Positions 38,702-49,700 of a stretch of DNA of 64,000 nucleotides are shown here, one piece after another. The position numbers and the translations under genes are program-made. Location: assembly GCA_022570795.1 (NCBI GenBank), contig JAKUDP010000003.1, forward strand, positions 1,798,001-1,862,000, given 5' to 3'. The DNA comes from Sphaerulina vaccinii. Its lineage: Eukaryota; Ascomycota; Dothideomycetes; Mycosphaerellales; Mycosphaerellaceae. The notes below the pieces were generated by a model that did not search any database, had not been told where the DNA came from, and saw only the letters and a program-made list of their open reading frames with translations. Each line of letters opens with the position of its first letter. Position 1 is the first letter of the stretch.

Positions 38702-39755
38702 ATGTCACAAAGCGCCCCTCACATCGACCGACAATCCTTACTGGGTCTTCCAGCCGAGCTGCGACTCGAGATCTACACCTGGCTATGCCGCTCTCTTGTG
38801 GTGGAAGTGGAGCGAGGACCAGAGAGACCACACGAATTGAAAGAAGGAGATCCGCCAGGATTGTACGAAGGCTGTCTACCAAGCCGCGGGCTTTCCCCGT
38901 TGCCTGCTATTCCAAGAGACGTCGCGGCGTTGCGCCTGGTGTGTAAAGAGATGTTTGGCGAAGTCGACGACGTTAGTTGGCACAGTCTCGTCACCTATCG
39001 TTTCCCCTCCACTGTGGCCTTCATCGACGTTCTCAATCAATGGCCGCAGGAGAAAGTACACTCACTGCGCTCAGTCCACGTTGTGGACACGCCAATGATG
39101 GCTGCGCCTCTGACAGCGGCTTTCTTTGTTACACACAACTTCAACGAGGCACTCGCGTGGTTTCCTGGCCTCAAGCTGGATCTCTTGACTGTGGAAAACA
39201 TATGGCTTCTGCCCAGCGGAGAGCCGCTCAATGGCCAATGTCTCATGGCCACCAGCGGCACTCTCAAGCGTCTCCTGACTACCAGTGGATGGAAGAGAGT
39301 CGAATATCTTTCCGGTGTTCTTGGCCTCTCGCCTACACAGATGAAACAATTGGATTCAGTAGTAGAGAACTACAAGATCGAGAAGCAAGAGCCGGACTTC
39401 AGGTACCATCTGGGTTGCGTTAGACCTCTTGTACATTCACGAGAAAATCTTCTCGATCGCAAGCGAAGGGCCTGAAGATGTGGAAGAGACCTACCAATAC
39501 GTCAAACAGTGGTATGACGAACATCCGGCAGTGAGGCGCCCACTCACTGAGAGTGATTATCTAGAAGAGGTCACAAAAAAGAGCGTCGTCATGTGGGCCG
39601 AACGTGGTCACAATGTCAACTACGTTCAGGACGGAGAAGCGCTTTCAGCGACTCTCGAGGCTTTGAAAGACGAAGAAGAGACCTGGCAAGTCATCAGGTG
39701 GAATGATGATTTGATCACAGATGATGGAGTGGACGATCCAGTATCGCATCTGTGA
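38702..39755 (+). CDS. F-box-like protein, probable frameshift near 39419
   Basis: The N-terminus SLLGLPAELRLEIYTWLC is the fungal F-box-like signature used to bind Skp1 in SCF-type ubiquitin ligases; ALRLVCKEMFGEVDDVSWHS follows, as usual. The first frame ends at 39475 (257 aa) with a basic, non-family-like tail VRPLVHSRENLLDRKRRA. The next frame is open without its own ATG to 39755 and continues sensibly: if one base near 39415-39422 is skipped, DFRYHLGC runs into LDLLYIHEKIFSIASEGPED and ends DDGVDDPVSHL, for about 350 aa. A 21-bp intron starting at a GTACC in this place would be too short. So the gene carries a one-base frameshift, real or from assembly. Substrate unknown. Confidence 0.65.
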
Positions 39756-40336
39756 GGGAGGCTGTGTGCGAGCTGCTTAGCGAGCTGGCGTCGCCTATGT
39801 CACCCTCGAGTAGGCTCGACCTGCCAGCGGAGTCGGATCCAGGAACGCGCATCACGAGAAATGGCAGAATCAACTCTGGTATCTCTGGAGATGACTGGCG
39901 TCTGTGCCGTCCAGCGCAAAGGCCGTGTAGCAGCAACGATCATCTTCTTCGAGCCATGGAACTAGCAAGAATCGCAAATGATGGCTGCATCAGATGCGAT
40001 GTCGTGTGCCATCAGGATGCGCAGGTGTCCAGTATCAGATTCATGGTATGCAAATCACTGCCACATCCGCCAAGAAATGTCAAGTCGAAGCCTGATTTCA
40101 CCAATCAGCAACAAGTATGCCGAGTAATGGCATTGCAGCATGGCGCAGGAGCACTTATTGTCAGTAGATCTCTGTGCGCGTACACATGCGGTATGACATA
40201 GAGGAGCGAAGAACGAAGAATGTTTAGATGCGATCTCTACTCGTGCCAACTGTCCTTGACCTATGTCAACTTGGGGACTTCCAATATCCTGGCTGTCGTC
40301 GACGTATCTGCCAGGAGTGACTGGACGCTGTCGACA
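39756..40336. other. intergenic region, nothing recognised
   Basis: 581 bp upstream of the peroxidase. A 149-aa plus-strand frame crosses it (39752-40201) without any recognisable feature. Confidence 0.35.
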
Positions 40337-41667
40337 ATGTCAATACAGGCAATCGGTCTCGTCTTCCTGGCGACTAACACTATGGCTTATCCTTGGGTTC
40401 CAGATACAGCAGGCATCGATACCTCCATCTTGTCATCACATACAGAGATCAAGCCTCGTGACTCACCTGGCTGTCCCTTCAACGCCAACCATGAGTCAGG
40501 ATCCTCAAGCTCAGACGACTTTCCATACCTTGGTGCGAGAATTGAGAAATGGTCTGCCAGGGACGGGCAAAGGTGGCATTCAAGTGCCAGCTCCGGGCGA
40601 CATAGCCCACGCTTACAAGGAGCCCAACCCGCTAACAGACATACGCGGGCCTTGTCCGTGTATGTCCAAGAGTGCGATATGATGAGGAAACGTAGCACTG
40701 ACAGTCGACAGGACTGAATAATCATGGCTTCATAGCGAGAGATGGCATCACCACTTTCAATGAACTCATGGACGCCCAGCAGAACGTCTACAATGTCGGC
40801 TATGATCTCGCACTCATCCTCTGCATTGCAGGCATTGGACAAGATGGCGATCTGCTCGAGACCAAGAAGCTGTCGATGGGTTGTGATGCTACTTCTCGGA
40901 CTGCAGGTCTGATCGGCGGTCTTCTGGGCGACGAACTTGGACTGAATGGGCATAATCACTTCGAGTCCGACTCCAGCCTAACACGCAACGACTACTACCT
41001 CGCAAACGGAGACGCTTACACCTTCAATGCTACACTCTTCACTAGCATGATGCAAGCATGCAATGGCAAATGTGACCGATCCTCACTCTCCAAGTATCGA
41101 AAACAGCGCTATCTGGAATCAAGGAGAGATAACGCGCAATTCTTCTTCGGGCCTATACAACTTCTCCTGTACGCTGCTGCTACATTTTCATACGAACTCT
41201 TTGGTCATGTCAATCGTCCTGCTGACGAGACGACCATGATGTCCTTCTTCGGCGCCGACAAAACGGCTTCTGGTGAATACGTCTGGAATGGTGGTGAGCG
41301 TATCCCAGAAGGTTGGATGGATCGTCCTACGCCTTACAACGAGCCAGATATCTTGCTTGAGCTGCTGGCTATGTATCTGGAGAATCCCGTGCTGTTCGGC
41401 GCGAATCTAGGACCTGGAAACTTTGATCGGTCGAATCTTGGCTCGTACTTCAAGGATGGGAAGCTCAATGAGGAGAATGTGGCTGGAGTTGGGTGTGCAT
41501 TGTATTTGGCTCTTGCGGTTGCACCTAGTGCGACTGGGGTGCTGGTCAACTTGCCGGTGGAATTGGCAAATGCTATCACAGACAGATTGGCGCCGTTCTT
41601 GAAGAACTTGGGTTGTCCTAATAACTTTAATGATGGGTTGCAGACTCCAGGACCGTTGCTTGGATAG
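40337..41667 (+). pseudogene. heme-thiolate peroxidase (chloroperoxidase/UPO-like), disrupted near the heme Cys
   Basis: The family catalyses halogenation or oxygen transfer with a Cys-ligated heme. A signal peptide (MSIQAIGLVFLATNTMA) is followed by GCPFNANHESG and FPYLGA. The expected continuation NGLPGTGKGGIQVPAPGDIA, then DIRGPCP with the proximal Cys, lies in another frame: a 7-bp insertion ATTGAGA at 40541-40547, a near-duplicate of neighbouring GAGAAT, makes the shift. The next intron (40660-40711, donor GTATGT) would join T to GA, giving TGA where the family has a Gly codon. After it, exon 40712-41667 is intact: LNNHGFIARDGITTFNELMD, then HNHFESDSSLTRNDYYLANG, matching the acid-base motif E-x-D-x-S-x-x-R. 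Alternative splice sites (donor GTGTAT at 40658, acceptor ending 40703) would keep one long frame but replace the heme-Cys segment with unrelated residues. Non-functional as a classical peroxidase either way. Confidence 0.72.
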
Positions 41668-41979
41668 TGGTAGCTGTCGAGGTGGACTGGAGCTGGAGGT
41701 CAGTCATCTTGGCAGGTATGTGAGAAATGCAGCACACGCTCGCTGGTCTTCGTCTTGTGTGGCTAGTGCACAAGTATATTCTCGAACAACGACAACAAGA
41801 TCACGACGGCATATATGTCCCACGAGTTCTGGCATCAAGCAGCCTTGTCGTCTTGGCACGATTGTAAATCGATATGGACGCGACGCGTCCAGTCCTCGAA
41901 CCCCAACTTTGCAAACAACTCTGGGGTTCCGCCTCCAGCCTGTTGCATTCACAGTCAACGATCATCATCAATCACAAAC
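41668..41979. other. intergenic region, nothing recognised
   Basis: 312 bp between the peroxidase stop and the GFA-domain start. Confidence 0.35.
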
Positions 41980-42688
41980 ATGCCTCTGCTAAATGATGAC
42001 AACTTCAAGCTCCGCCCAACATACAACGATGAACCAAGCAAGACTGTCCCACCATACGAGCCTGTCAGATTCTTCATTGTTGGCAGTGACAGATCAGTGT
42101 TCAAGAACCTCGAGGGAGGATGCTCCTGTCACGAAGTCAGTTGGCTCACGACGCTTCCAGCCCTCCATCTAGACCTCTGCTACTGCAAGCAGTGTCAAAA
42201 AGTATCTGCCGCGCCAGTCATGGCGTGGCTGGGTATCCCGAGAGCTTCTATGTGCTGGGATGGCTTGGAGAAGGTCCGATGGCAGCGAAATCGTCAAAAC
42301 TTGGCCTGGCGTGGCTATTGCGAACGTTGTGGGAACAACGTTGCTCTACAGTACGACTGCTATCCAGACAAGACACATGTCGCAGCAGTGGGTGTCAGCA
42401 GCCGCATTCCTGAGCGAAAAGAAGGCCAGACGGCCGTGGATCCCAGAGCGAGTTGGCTGCCACATCTGGACGAGCGAGAAACCTGCCTGGTATCAGATCG
42501 CAGATGATGGCGTCGTACGCCATGAGAAGTTCGACCCTGAGTTCTTGGAGGTGCAGAAGAAGTACTTGGCTGATCGTCCGGAGGGCGAAGCGGAAAGAGA
42601 TCGAGCTGAGGCCAGTCGCGCTTTTGAAGCCAAATATGGACGCATCAATCCTGATGCCCTGGTGTCCAAGAGACCGCGCAGACGCTGA
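41980..42688 (+). CDS. GFA (glutathione-dependent formaldehyde-activating/CENP-V) domain protein; frame switch near 42400
   Basis: GFA-fold proteins bind zinc through Cys pairs and in some members glutathione adducts. The protein starts MPLLNDDNFKLRPTYNDEPS at 41980. The fold is seen as NLEGGCSCHEVSW (CxC), LDLCYCKQCQKVSAAPVMAW (C-x-C-x2-C) and YCERCGNNVALQY (CxxC). In the first frame the sequence then becomes unlike the family (VGVSSRIPERKEGQTAVDPR) and stops at 42507. In the next frame GCHIWTSEKPAWYQIADDG is the usual GFA ending, followed by a charged tail to 42688. A 55-bp intron from about 42391 (donor GTGTCA, weak) to a CCCAG at about 42445 would join them in phase; otherwise this is a frameshift. 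The start is chosen from the family N-terminus; an upstream in-frame ATG at 41815 gives unrelated sequence. Confidence 0.75.
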
Positions 42689-43218
42689 GATCGTGTCATT
42701 ATTTGACCTTGTCATACTTCTTGAGCAGAATTCCGACTTGATTGTTATGGCCTGGCTCAATGCACAGAAAATGCAAGTTTTGAGCACGATATGATCTTCA
42801 AGCAATGTCGCTACACTCCTGATATTCGAGCTGTAAGTCTAGTCAAGACGAGGAATAGTGCACGTTGCGGTTCATATGCAAACCGAAACATCATCGTCAT
42901 TTCCTGCAAGGAGCGAATGTTGCCAAGCTCAACGCTATAGGGCGGTGCTCTATTAAGCTTATTATCTGGCTAGGTTCCAGGATCCGGACATGACTCCATC
43001 ACATGCCAGACAAGGTATGGAGATTTGCAAGCTCCAGGAACGGCAATGATCCTGGACTTCAGCTGTTTTGTACTAAAGACGGCGCGTGGAAACTTCAAGA
43101 TCCGTCAACATATTTGCATCACGACCACTTCATATAGCAGCATCGTGCTCTCGCCTCGCAGCAGACCTAATCGACAACGTAATACAAAAGCACGAATCGT
43201 GCAAGAACAACTTCTAAG
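42689..43218. other. intergenic region upstream of the hydrophobin-like gene
   Basis: 530 bp; nothing specific seen. Confidence 0.35.
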
Positions 43219-43804
43219 ATGTTGGCTGCCGCACTCCTCGCGACTGTATTCATCCAAAGCATCGCGGCCACAGCAATCCCAGCACCGCAGTGGGGAGCAT
43301 ACCAGACGCCCTACTGTGCAGACGGAGGTGAACTCCACTGCTGCGAAATCACCTTCAATGGCGGCAACGCATTGGTAGTTGCAGCATCTGATCTAGCCTG
43401 CTACGACCTCACCCCAGCCACGACGAACTGCATAATCGGTATAACAGCTCCTTCAACTAAACAAGAACAAAACTAATCATGACCCAGCATCGGACGCTCC
43501 TGGCGGTACATGCAGTGGTAAGTACGCCTGCTGTCAAGTCAACGACCTCGTACCACTCATTGGATTGTTCTGTACCGATCCACCTGGAGGCTGCGTGGGA
43601 GAAGAAGGGAATGGAGCTTGTACAGATCTGTTGTCCAACGGCAGTGGTTTCAGATTTGGGCAGTGCGATAACAATGATGTGAGGCACATTCGAGGTTTGC
43701 TTGGGCTCAGTATCGGCGACATCAACATCAAGAGACAAGAAAGGGCAAATGCATTGAATGAGAAGAGGAGGTGGTTGGTTGAGAAGGCGAGGAGTGGACA
43801 GTAG
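43219..43804 (+). CDS. hydrophobin-like Cys-rich secreted protein (class I spacing, 12 Cys)
   Basis: Hydrophobins coat fungal surfaces as amphipathic films. Exons 43219-43438 and 43488-43804 join to 178 aa over a 49-bp intron (donor GTATAA, acceptor CCCAG). A signal peptide (MLAAALLATVFIQSIAATA) is followed by cysteines at 33, 41, 42, 61, 71, 82, 88, 89, 102, 109, 118 and 133. Taking 33, 41-42, 61, 82, 88-89 and 102 gives C-x7-CC-x18-C-x20-C-x5-CC-x12-C, within class I limits; ACCQVNDLVPLIGLFC is especially hydrophobin-like. The extra Cys (71, 109, 118, 133) and a 45-residue charged tail (DINIKRQERANALNEKRRWL) are atypical. It could be an odd hydrophobin or another small Cys-rich secreted protein. 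The GTAAGT at about 43510 is an alternative donor I did not use, since the frame there encodes the CC pair. Confidence 0.65.
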
Positions 43805-45182
43805 ATGCTGTTGGGGTTATGTACTGACAACAACAGACTTGGGGATGGATTGCATCGCTCATGCATCTTATGCCATACTTCTCGATCACCGCCATTCTAT
43901 CTCGACCATAGCTCTCAACGATCCACTCTTCTATCTGGAGATCATCTGTTCCTCGACCACCAGCCACTTTGGATCAATCCCGTCCCACAGATCGTCTCCG
44001 AGCAGCAGAATGAGTTGAGCTCGATAAGTGTGCATGCTTAGCGAGAATGCTTTGGAGAAGGTTTGTCCTTGGCTGTGTGCAACAGTCAGCAGGTTGATCG
44101 ATGGAGACGACGCTCTTCTCAGCTGGCATACGTTCCATGTAAGGCTGGGTCCCACGGCCCTCTTCAATCTTCTTGCTATAATGCAAACATGGTTTGCTCT
44201 GGTCTTCTCCTTGACGCGGGACCATACAGGATGTCACTGCGCCTAAGGCAGTGAGCGTGAGGGCAAGGCAGATTGGACAAACCATCGTAATGACTTTGAG
44301 CGCAATGCTGGCTTCGCTGACAGTCGAGAGCAGGCTCCATGGATCACACCGCTGCTCGTCACTCTTATACAACAGCTCGAGTTCATGTTTCCCCTCTTAC
44401 CAAGGAAGTTTGATGATGTGTCTTCGAGCATATGCTGTACATGCAACTCGTACATGAGAGCCATGATTGGTACGCATATGCAGCAATACTACCATAAAGA
44501 GCGCGATCTGCCAGGACAGCCCGATTACTTCCGAGCGAAAAGAGCGCAACTAGTGCGTTCATAGACGGCGGCAGTCCCTTCCGCGTGATGCTTAAGTGCT
44601 GATATACCAACCAAGTGTGGGGTTTCAGCGGTATGCAGTAGCGTCTGTGTGTCAAATCGCGTTGCTGGGACGAAGAAGGAACAAGTCAAGCTATGGCAAC
44701 TCGATTGCCTTTGAAGTTGGCATCTAGGCCTCCACGCCATACATCTCAATTCATCTTTGGAGCTTGTATCGCTTTTGCCATATGGTATGGTTTATAGCCA
44801 AGTTCTTCTAATGCAGCGAGAATCGTGAATCGACATTCCACCACAACGGGAGAGACCGAGGACTAGGAATCTCATCGGTATTGTGCGTTTGCCTGGGTGG
44901 GCGTCGATGAGTCGGCCTGTTATTGAATGGGGTTTGAGATTCAGTGTTTCTTTGGTCTTTGTTGCATCGGAGACGTCGGTGGTTCTCTTGATCAAACTCA
45001 TAGTAGTGATTCGGCCAGAAGGATCAATTGCTTGGTATTTGTAGCAAAGTCAATAACTACGATTATAGCAACTACTAGGCGGATCGTTTGAGTATATATG
45101 ATCCAGACAAAGTTCAGACCTACATGACTTTAACAGCCGAAGGATTCGCCAAGCCAGAAATACCCACCGCGCAAGGATACGG
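43805..45182. other. 1.4-kb intergenic region, no supported gene
   Basis: Both neighbouring genes end here, so no promoter is required. A 132-aa minus-strand frame (43974-44372) contains a hydrophobic stretch (VCPICLALTLTALGAVTSC) but no start context or family evidence; I do not call it. Confidence 0.4.
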
Positions 45183-46161
45183 TCATCCATCGTGCGACTG
45201 GACGCCGTGGCTCAACCAAAAGTCATAGGTAGCCTGTCCGGTAGTGTTGTTCCTGTCACCATTCTGCTCATTATGTCTGTCCCCGTTCTGCTGCCGTGCA
45301 TTGTCGTTCGCCTTGGTGCCTCGATGATTGACCAGCGATGGAAGCGGCACATATGCTGTTGGGCTTGGGCTGTCGTTGCTGTGCAGAGATGCCACCTGGC
45401 TCCTGGTCGCTCTCTGTTTTCTCCGATACCAGAGGCCGGCCATCAAGACCGCAAGAGCCACAGGAAGTATGGTCGACAGTGGAACTATGAGACTCAGATT
45501 GCTGCCCCTGCTGTGAGCGTCGCTCAAAGACGGATCAGTCTCTGAGGTCTGCGTTGACACCGTCGAGCCGGAATGAGTCGTTTCGCTCAATGTCGGCGAG
45601 TCAATGATGCTCGAGGTGAAGGTAGCTGAGACCGCGTCTGTAGTCGTAAATGGTGCCGGCTAGTCACTAGATATGTTAGTGAACGTAGACTAGCGAGTAG
45701 TCCTTACGAAAGACTCACCGAAAGGAGTGTGGCGTTATTCCACCAGAAACCGTTGCCATGAGTACAGCAGTCTTGACTATCATCGCCGGGGCTACAGCAT
45801 AGGAGTCCAGTAGAGCAGAAACTCAATATTGCATTGGTCTCTGAGAGGCCAGTTAGTCGAAGGAGTGGTATAGAACAGATATTCACTTACGGTTGATACA
45901 CTCTGTAGCACACCCAACAGCTCTGAAAGCTGAGTACGTACATGAGCCTCGGTAGAGATGTCCATTGCCAACCGAAAAGCAGAATCCATTGTCGTAGCAT
46001 AAGTCGCTGTATGCGTCGGAACTGTAGCAGCAAGCTTTTGAGTTGTTCTTGCATGGCTTGCCATGATTTGAAGCAGAGCCATCGGCTTGATAGCACTGCT
46101 GGGTGTGGACGCCATTGAAGGTAGCCACTATGAGCCATAGCGAGGCATGTAAACGTCTCAT
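45183..46161 (-). CDS. Cys-rich single-pass membrane protein, Mid2-like architecture
   Basis: Exons 46161-45891, 45840-45719 and 45659-45183 join to 289 aa; introns are 50 and 59 bp (donors GTAAGT, GTGAGT). Order: signal peptide (MRRLHASLWLIVATFNGVHT); a Cys-rich ectodomain with many pairs (KPCKNNSKACCYSSDAYSDL, CTYSAFRAVGCATECIN, STGLLCCSPGDDSQDCC, HGNGFWWNN); a Ser/Thr-rich stalk (SATFTSSIIDSPTLSETTHS); a transmembrane helix at about residues 207-227 (LSLIVPLSTILPVALAVLMA); a basic stop-transfer (YRRKQRATR); and a polar cytoplasmic tail rich in Asn/Gly/Asp. This layout is common in fungal wall-stress-sensor-like and receptor-like proteins of unknown ligand. The joins keep frame and place Cys-containing segments together, which supports the model. 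No precise family is recognised. Confidence 0.78.
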
Positions 46162-46418
46162 GGTTGAGGTATATTGAAGAAAGAATGCCGAACGCTCCTG
46201 CAGATGTGCACCTCTGCGTGATTGCCCATCTTCAGCCGCAGCTGGAAGTTCTTAGCGCTGGTGTCACCTTGCACAACTTATCGCTAGTATAGCTGCAACC
46301 TATCCCCCGTTCAATAGGTACGCCAAGAAACCGGTGATCGTGCTGTCGGACCCTGCGAGTGTTGCAGGAGTGGAGCTGTGGGCCTTGATAGCCAACAGGA
46401 GCAGGCTGTTCGCAGAAT

Positions 46419-46658
46419 TCAACCAGGAGAAGATGTCGTTGTCCATTTCGCCAATGGTGACGCCAGGATTTTGATGTAGGGGTTCTGAATGTATCTTGTT
46501 GAGATTGTGTTCTGAGGTCGTTCGTGGGCCGCAGTATTGACTGGTCGTATCACCTCACCGGATTGTTGGCACTGCTGAGAGCAGGCTGAATTCGAACATG
46601 AATTCCCATTATTGCAAGCTGTCATATCTATGCAGCTCATGCGAAAAGACTCCATCAC
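46419..46658 (-). pseudogene. possible remnant of a second Cys-rich ectodomain gene
   Basis: A short frame reads SCIDMTACNNGNSCSNSACS and then QQC before a GT (TCCGGTGAGG). This resembles the end of exon 1 of the adjacent Cys-rich membrane-protein gene (SC...GCATEC then donor). No signal peptide precedes it, and no stalk or membrane segment follows within 300 bp. It may be a decayed duplicate or chance. Weak evidence. Confidence 0.25.
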
Positions 46659-46751
46659 ACCATGCTAATACTCGCTAAACGATGCTCGTCCCCATGCCCA
46701 TGTTGTACAGTTACTCGTCTCACTTGTGCTCCCTCATCATCGTGTTGATCA

Positions 46752-49700
46752 TCAAGCGCACTCCCACTCCGCAAAAACACACCACCTAGCACTTCGATCA
46801 GCAAGAACTAAGCCTCTCCAAGTTCCCCTTTCTCCAATCTTGATAACAGTCTCCCAAGTAGTCGTGAGTCCCATATCCTCTTCAACATTCCTCGTCACAT
46901 TATCTTGTTTCCTCGTAAGTCTGATGATCTTCTGACTTGGGCTTTGTATAGCAAGCTTCGCGGGTTTCTGTTGTGCTGCGGTCATGGGATCTGATGATTC
47001 GGAGCCATAGTTGCTGCCTTGATTGGACGTCGTCATTGATACCATACTCATTGCGCTTGAAGGACGGGTCAGAGGACCGGGGGATTGAGGTCGACCATTT
47101 GCTGAAGAGGATGTGCCCCATGTATCAGGAGTAAAGCGTGATAATGATGAGGGGTGTTGTCGGACGCAGAAGACAAAGGTGTTGTTCGATGTCAACCTTG
47201 CGCACTGTGGCTGAGCCACGTACAGGTCGTGACGCTGAGCATGTGGTGTCGGATGCCGCGTCAGGAAGTCATATGGTGGATTCTGGCCAGAGTGAGTCAG
47301 TGGCATCGCAAGTGCCATGGCATGAGGGTTGTCCTTGATGGAATGCATGAGGCCGCGTCTGCCCGCGTAAATCTTAAGGACTCCTTGACCCTCGTCGCCG
47401 GGAAGGAGAGCTTTGACTGTGAATCGTTTGCGGCTGCCAGTCCACTCTGCCTGTGCGAAAGCCTTTTTGGTGGTGATGTCGCCACTCTCGAAGTAGTCGC
47501 CGTCGGCATCCTGTGCAAAAGCTCTTGACTCTGTCATGGCGACAATCTCCACATCCTCCGGCACGAGAATGTGCAGATGAGCCATCTCGAGGTTTTCCAG
47601 GTGCAGCATGCTCGTATCGAAGTTCGCAAGCTCGACGCCATTCCGGAAGTACGACGGACATGCGCAAGGTAAAGATATCAGGACTTCGTGCTCGATAGGC
47701 GGCACAATATGCTGCTGCTCGGGCAGGAGTGGAATATGCGTATAGCACAGCTCCATGGGTCTGGTCAAGAAGTACCACGACTCTGCAACCTGGTTGCTGG
47801 CGGTGCTGTAATAAGTACGCCGAGGATGAGTTGGGTTCGCAAGAGCACAATCCATCATACGCCATTCTCCGTCAATGATGAGAGCGTTCCACCAGTGGTT
47901 TGGTCGGGCAATCGTGTCCAGGTCAATCACTTCCCCAGGTCCTTTCAAGTATCCACGTACCACTTCTACGTGCAGACCGACTGCGGTGCACATGTCATGG
48001 ACGAGAAGTGCAATCTCCTCACTGCAGGCACGCTTCGTCTGAATAGCCCTCCGAGTGTCATTTTGGCCCTCATAGTCCTCCTCCCACGTTATCCGCTCTG
48101 CAACCCATGTGAAGATTGCACGCAACCTCTGCACATCGCTTCTGTGTGGTCGACACACAAAGCTTTGCGCCAGCGAGGAGGCGTTCGTCATAGGTGGAAT
48201 GCTGTGTATGAATCTTGTGCTCTTGTCAACGAGCTGGAGATTGGGCAACTGGAAATCTGTTGGCTCGTTCACTGCCAGACCATCGAGACCTTCGTCGCCC
48301 TCCACGTACTCGTGGAGCTGGTCGATCGGCCGCATCACCGGGATGTCGTGCATCTCACAGCGCTCGGCACGATCATCACGCTCTCGTTGACTGAGCGAGT
48401 TGGACCTGTTCACGTCACGCCTGACCTGCATCCAGTCGCCGCCAGCACCAAGACCCATATCCCGAGACGCCATGCCGGAGGCAGTTCCTGGGCGACTTGC
48501 CGTACCGCCTGCAAAGCCAGTAATGCCATTCGTGACGCTTTTTGTAGGACTGCGACTTCCTGCGCGACTGCTAGGACGACTACCACTGGCGCTCCCAATC
48601 GTAGAACGAGCATTAGCGGCACCAGTCCTTGCAGTCGTCTTTGCAGTCTCTATCATGCGCTTGAAGAAGCCACTGCGCTTGCCCTGTGGTGAGCTGAGGC
48701 CGCCCAGCACTCCTGCATCTTCCATCGGATCCTTATTCCAGTCCGCAACTGGCGTGAGCAGTGGCTGATTGAAGGATGCATGGCTTTCGTGGTAGCTGGG
48801 ACCAGAAACCGTACTTCCACTCTCAGCTACACCTCTAGTGCTGGAGTTGATATCTCCAGTTGACTTCGTATGGCCCATTTCTCGCCGTTCTCGTTGGCTG
48901 CCAAGTCCAAACTTGCGCCGTGCGAGACTGCCAGCACTCGTAGCGCTAAAACCGCCAGCAGAATATCCAGACATGATACTTCTGCTTGTCAACTGGGTAC
49001 TCGTGCTACTCTGCGTCGCAGAAGAGGTCTCTGTGGAGTTTGTTGCATTCGTCTTTGTCGTGTATGTTCTGTCCAGAGCTCTGGGCACAACATCAAATGC
49101 AGACTTGCGATGACGAAGCTGCTGATGTTGCTGCTGTGATCGAAGCTGTCGAATGTCCGATCCTTGGCTTGAGCCACTGCTTAATGTTGTCGGTCGAGAC
49201 GAATATTGAGCATCTTTGAGCGGCGGCTGTGGGGCCTGATCCGAGAACGACTTTGCATGTCGCAGCTGATGTTCCATGCGCTGTACGTATGTATTGACGC
49301 GGGTGCCATCGTCTCGGGAAACAGGTATTGTGGGCATGTGCGAGTCCGCGATGCCATAGTCCTCCAGCTGCTGATAAGATGCAAAGCCCAATGATGATTG
49401 TGCTCGAGACTGTTCTCTGGTACTTGTTCTGATCTCCTCGAAGGCATCTGGTGACCATATATTTGCAGGAGATGGCGCCTTTGCTACCGGAGGAGGGGAC
49501 TGCGAGAAAGAACTCATGTCATGCAAAGAGGACATAACATCATTCATGGCAGCCCGAAGTGGTGATGGTGTCATATGACTGCCAGCAGGTGAGGGTGGCA
49601 CTGGCGTTTGTGTACCGACCCTCGAGTATCCGGGGTGCATAGGCTCCTCCAGCTCAGGCGATGGAGCTCTACTCTGTTGGTAGGCAACACGATGTGCCGG

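Noticed and set aside
39396..39420. Tiny intron to rescue the F-box-like gene
   Set aside because: The only GT..AG pair that fits would be about 21 bp, below the length of any other intron here.
32546..43804. Secondary-metabolite gene cluster (regulator, dioxygenase and peroxidase nearby)
   Set aside because: No polyketide synthase, peptide synthetase, terpene cyclase or dimethylallyl transferase backbone gene is present, and spacing is wide.
47688..48692. 334-aa plus-strand open frame
   Set aside because: Lies wholly antisense to CYK3, whose domains are clear; the sequence has no family feature, so it is a codon-bias shadow.
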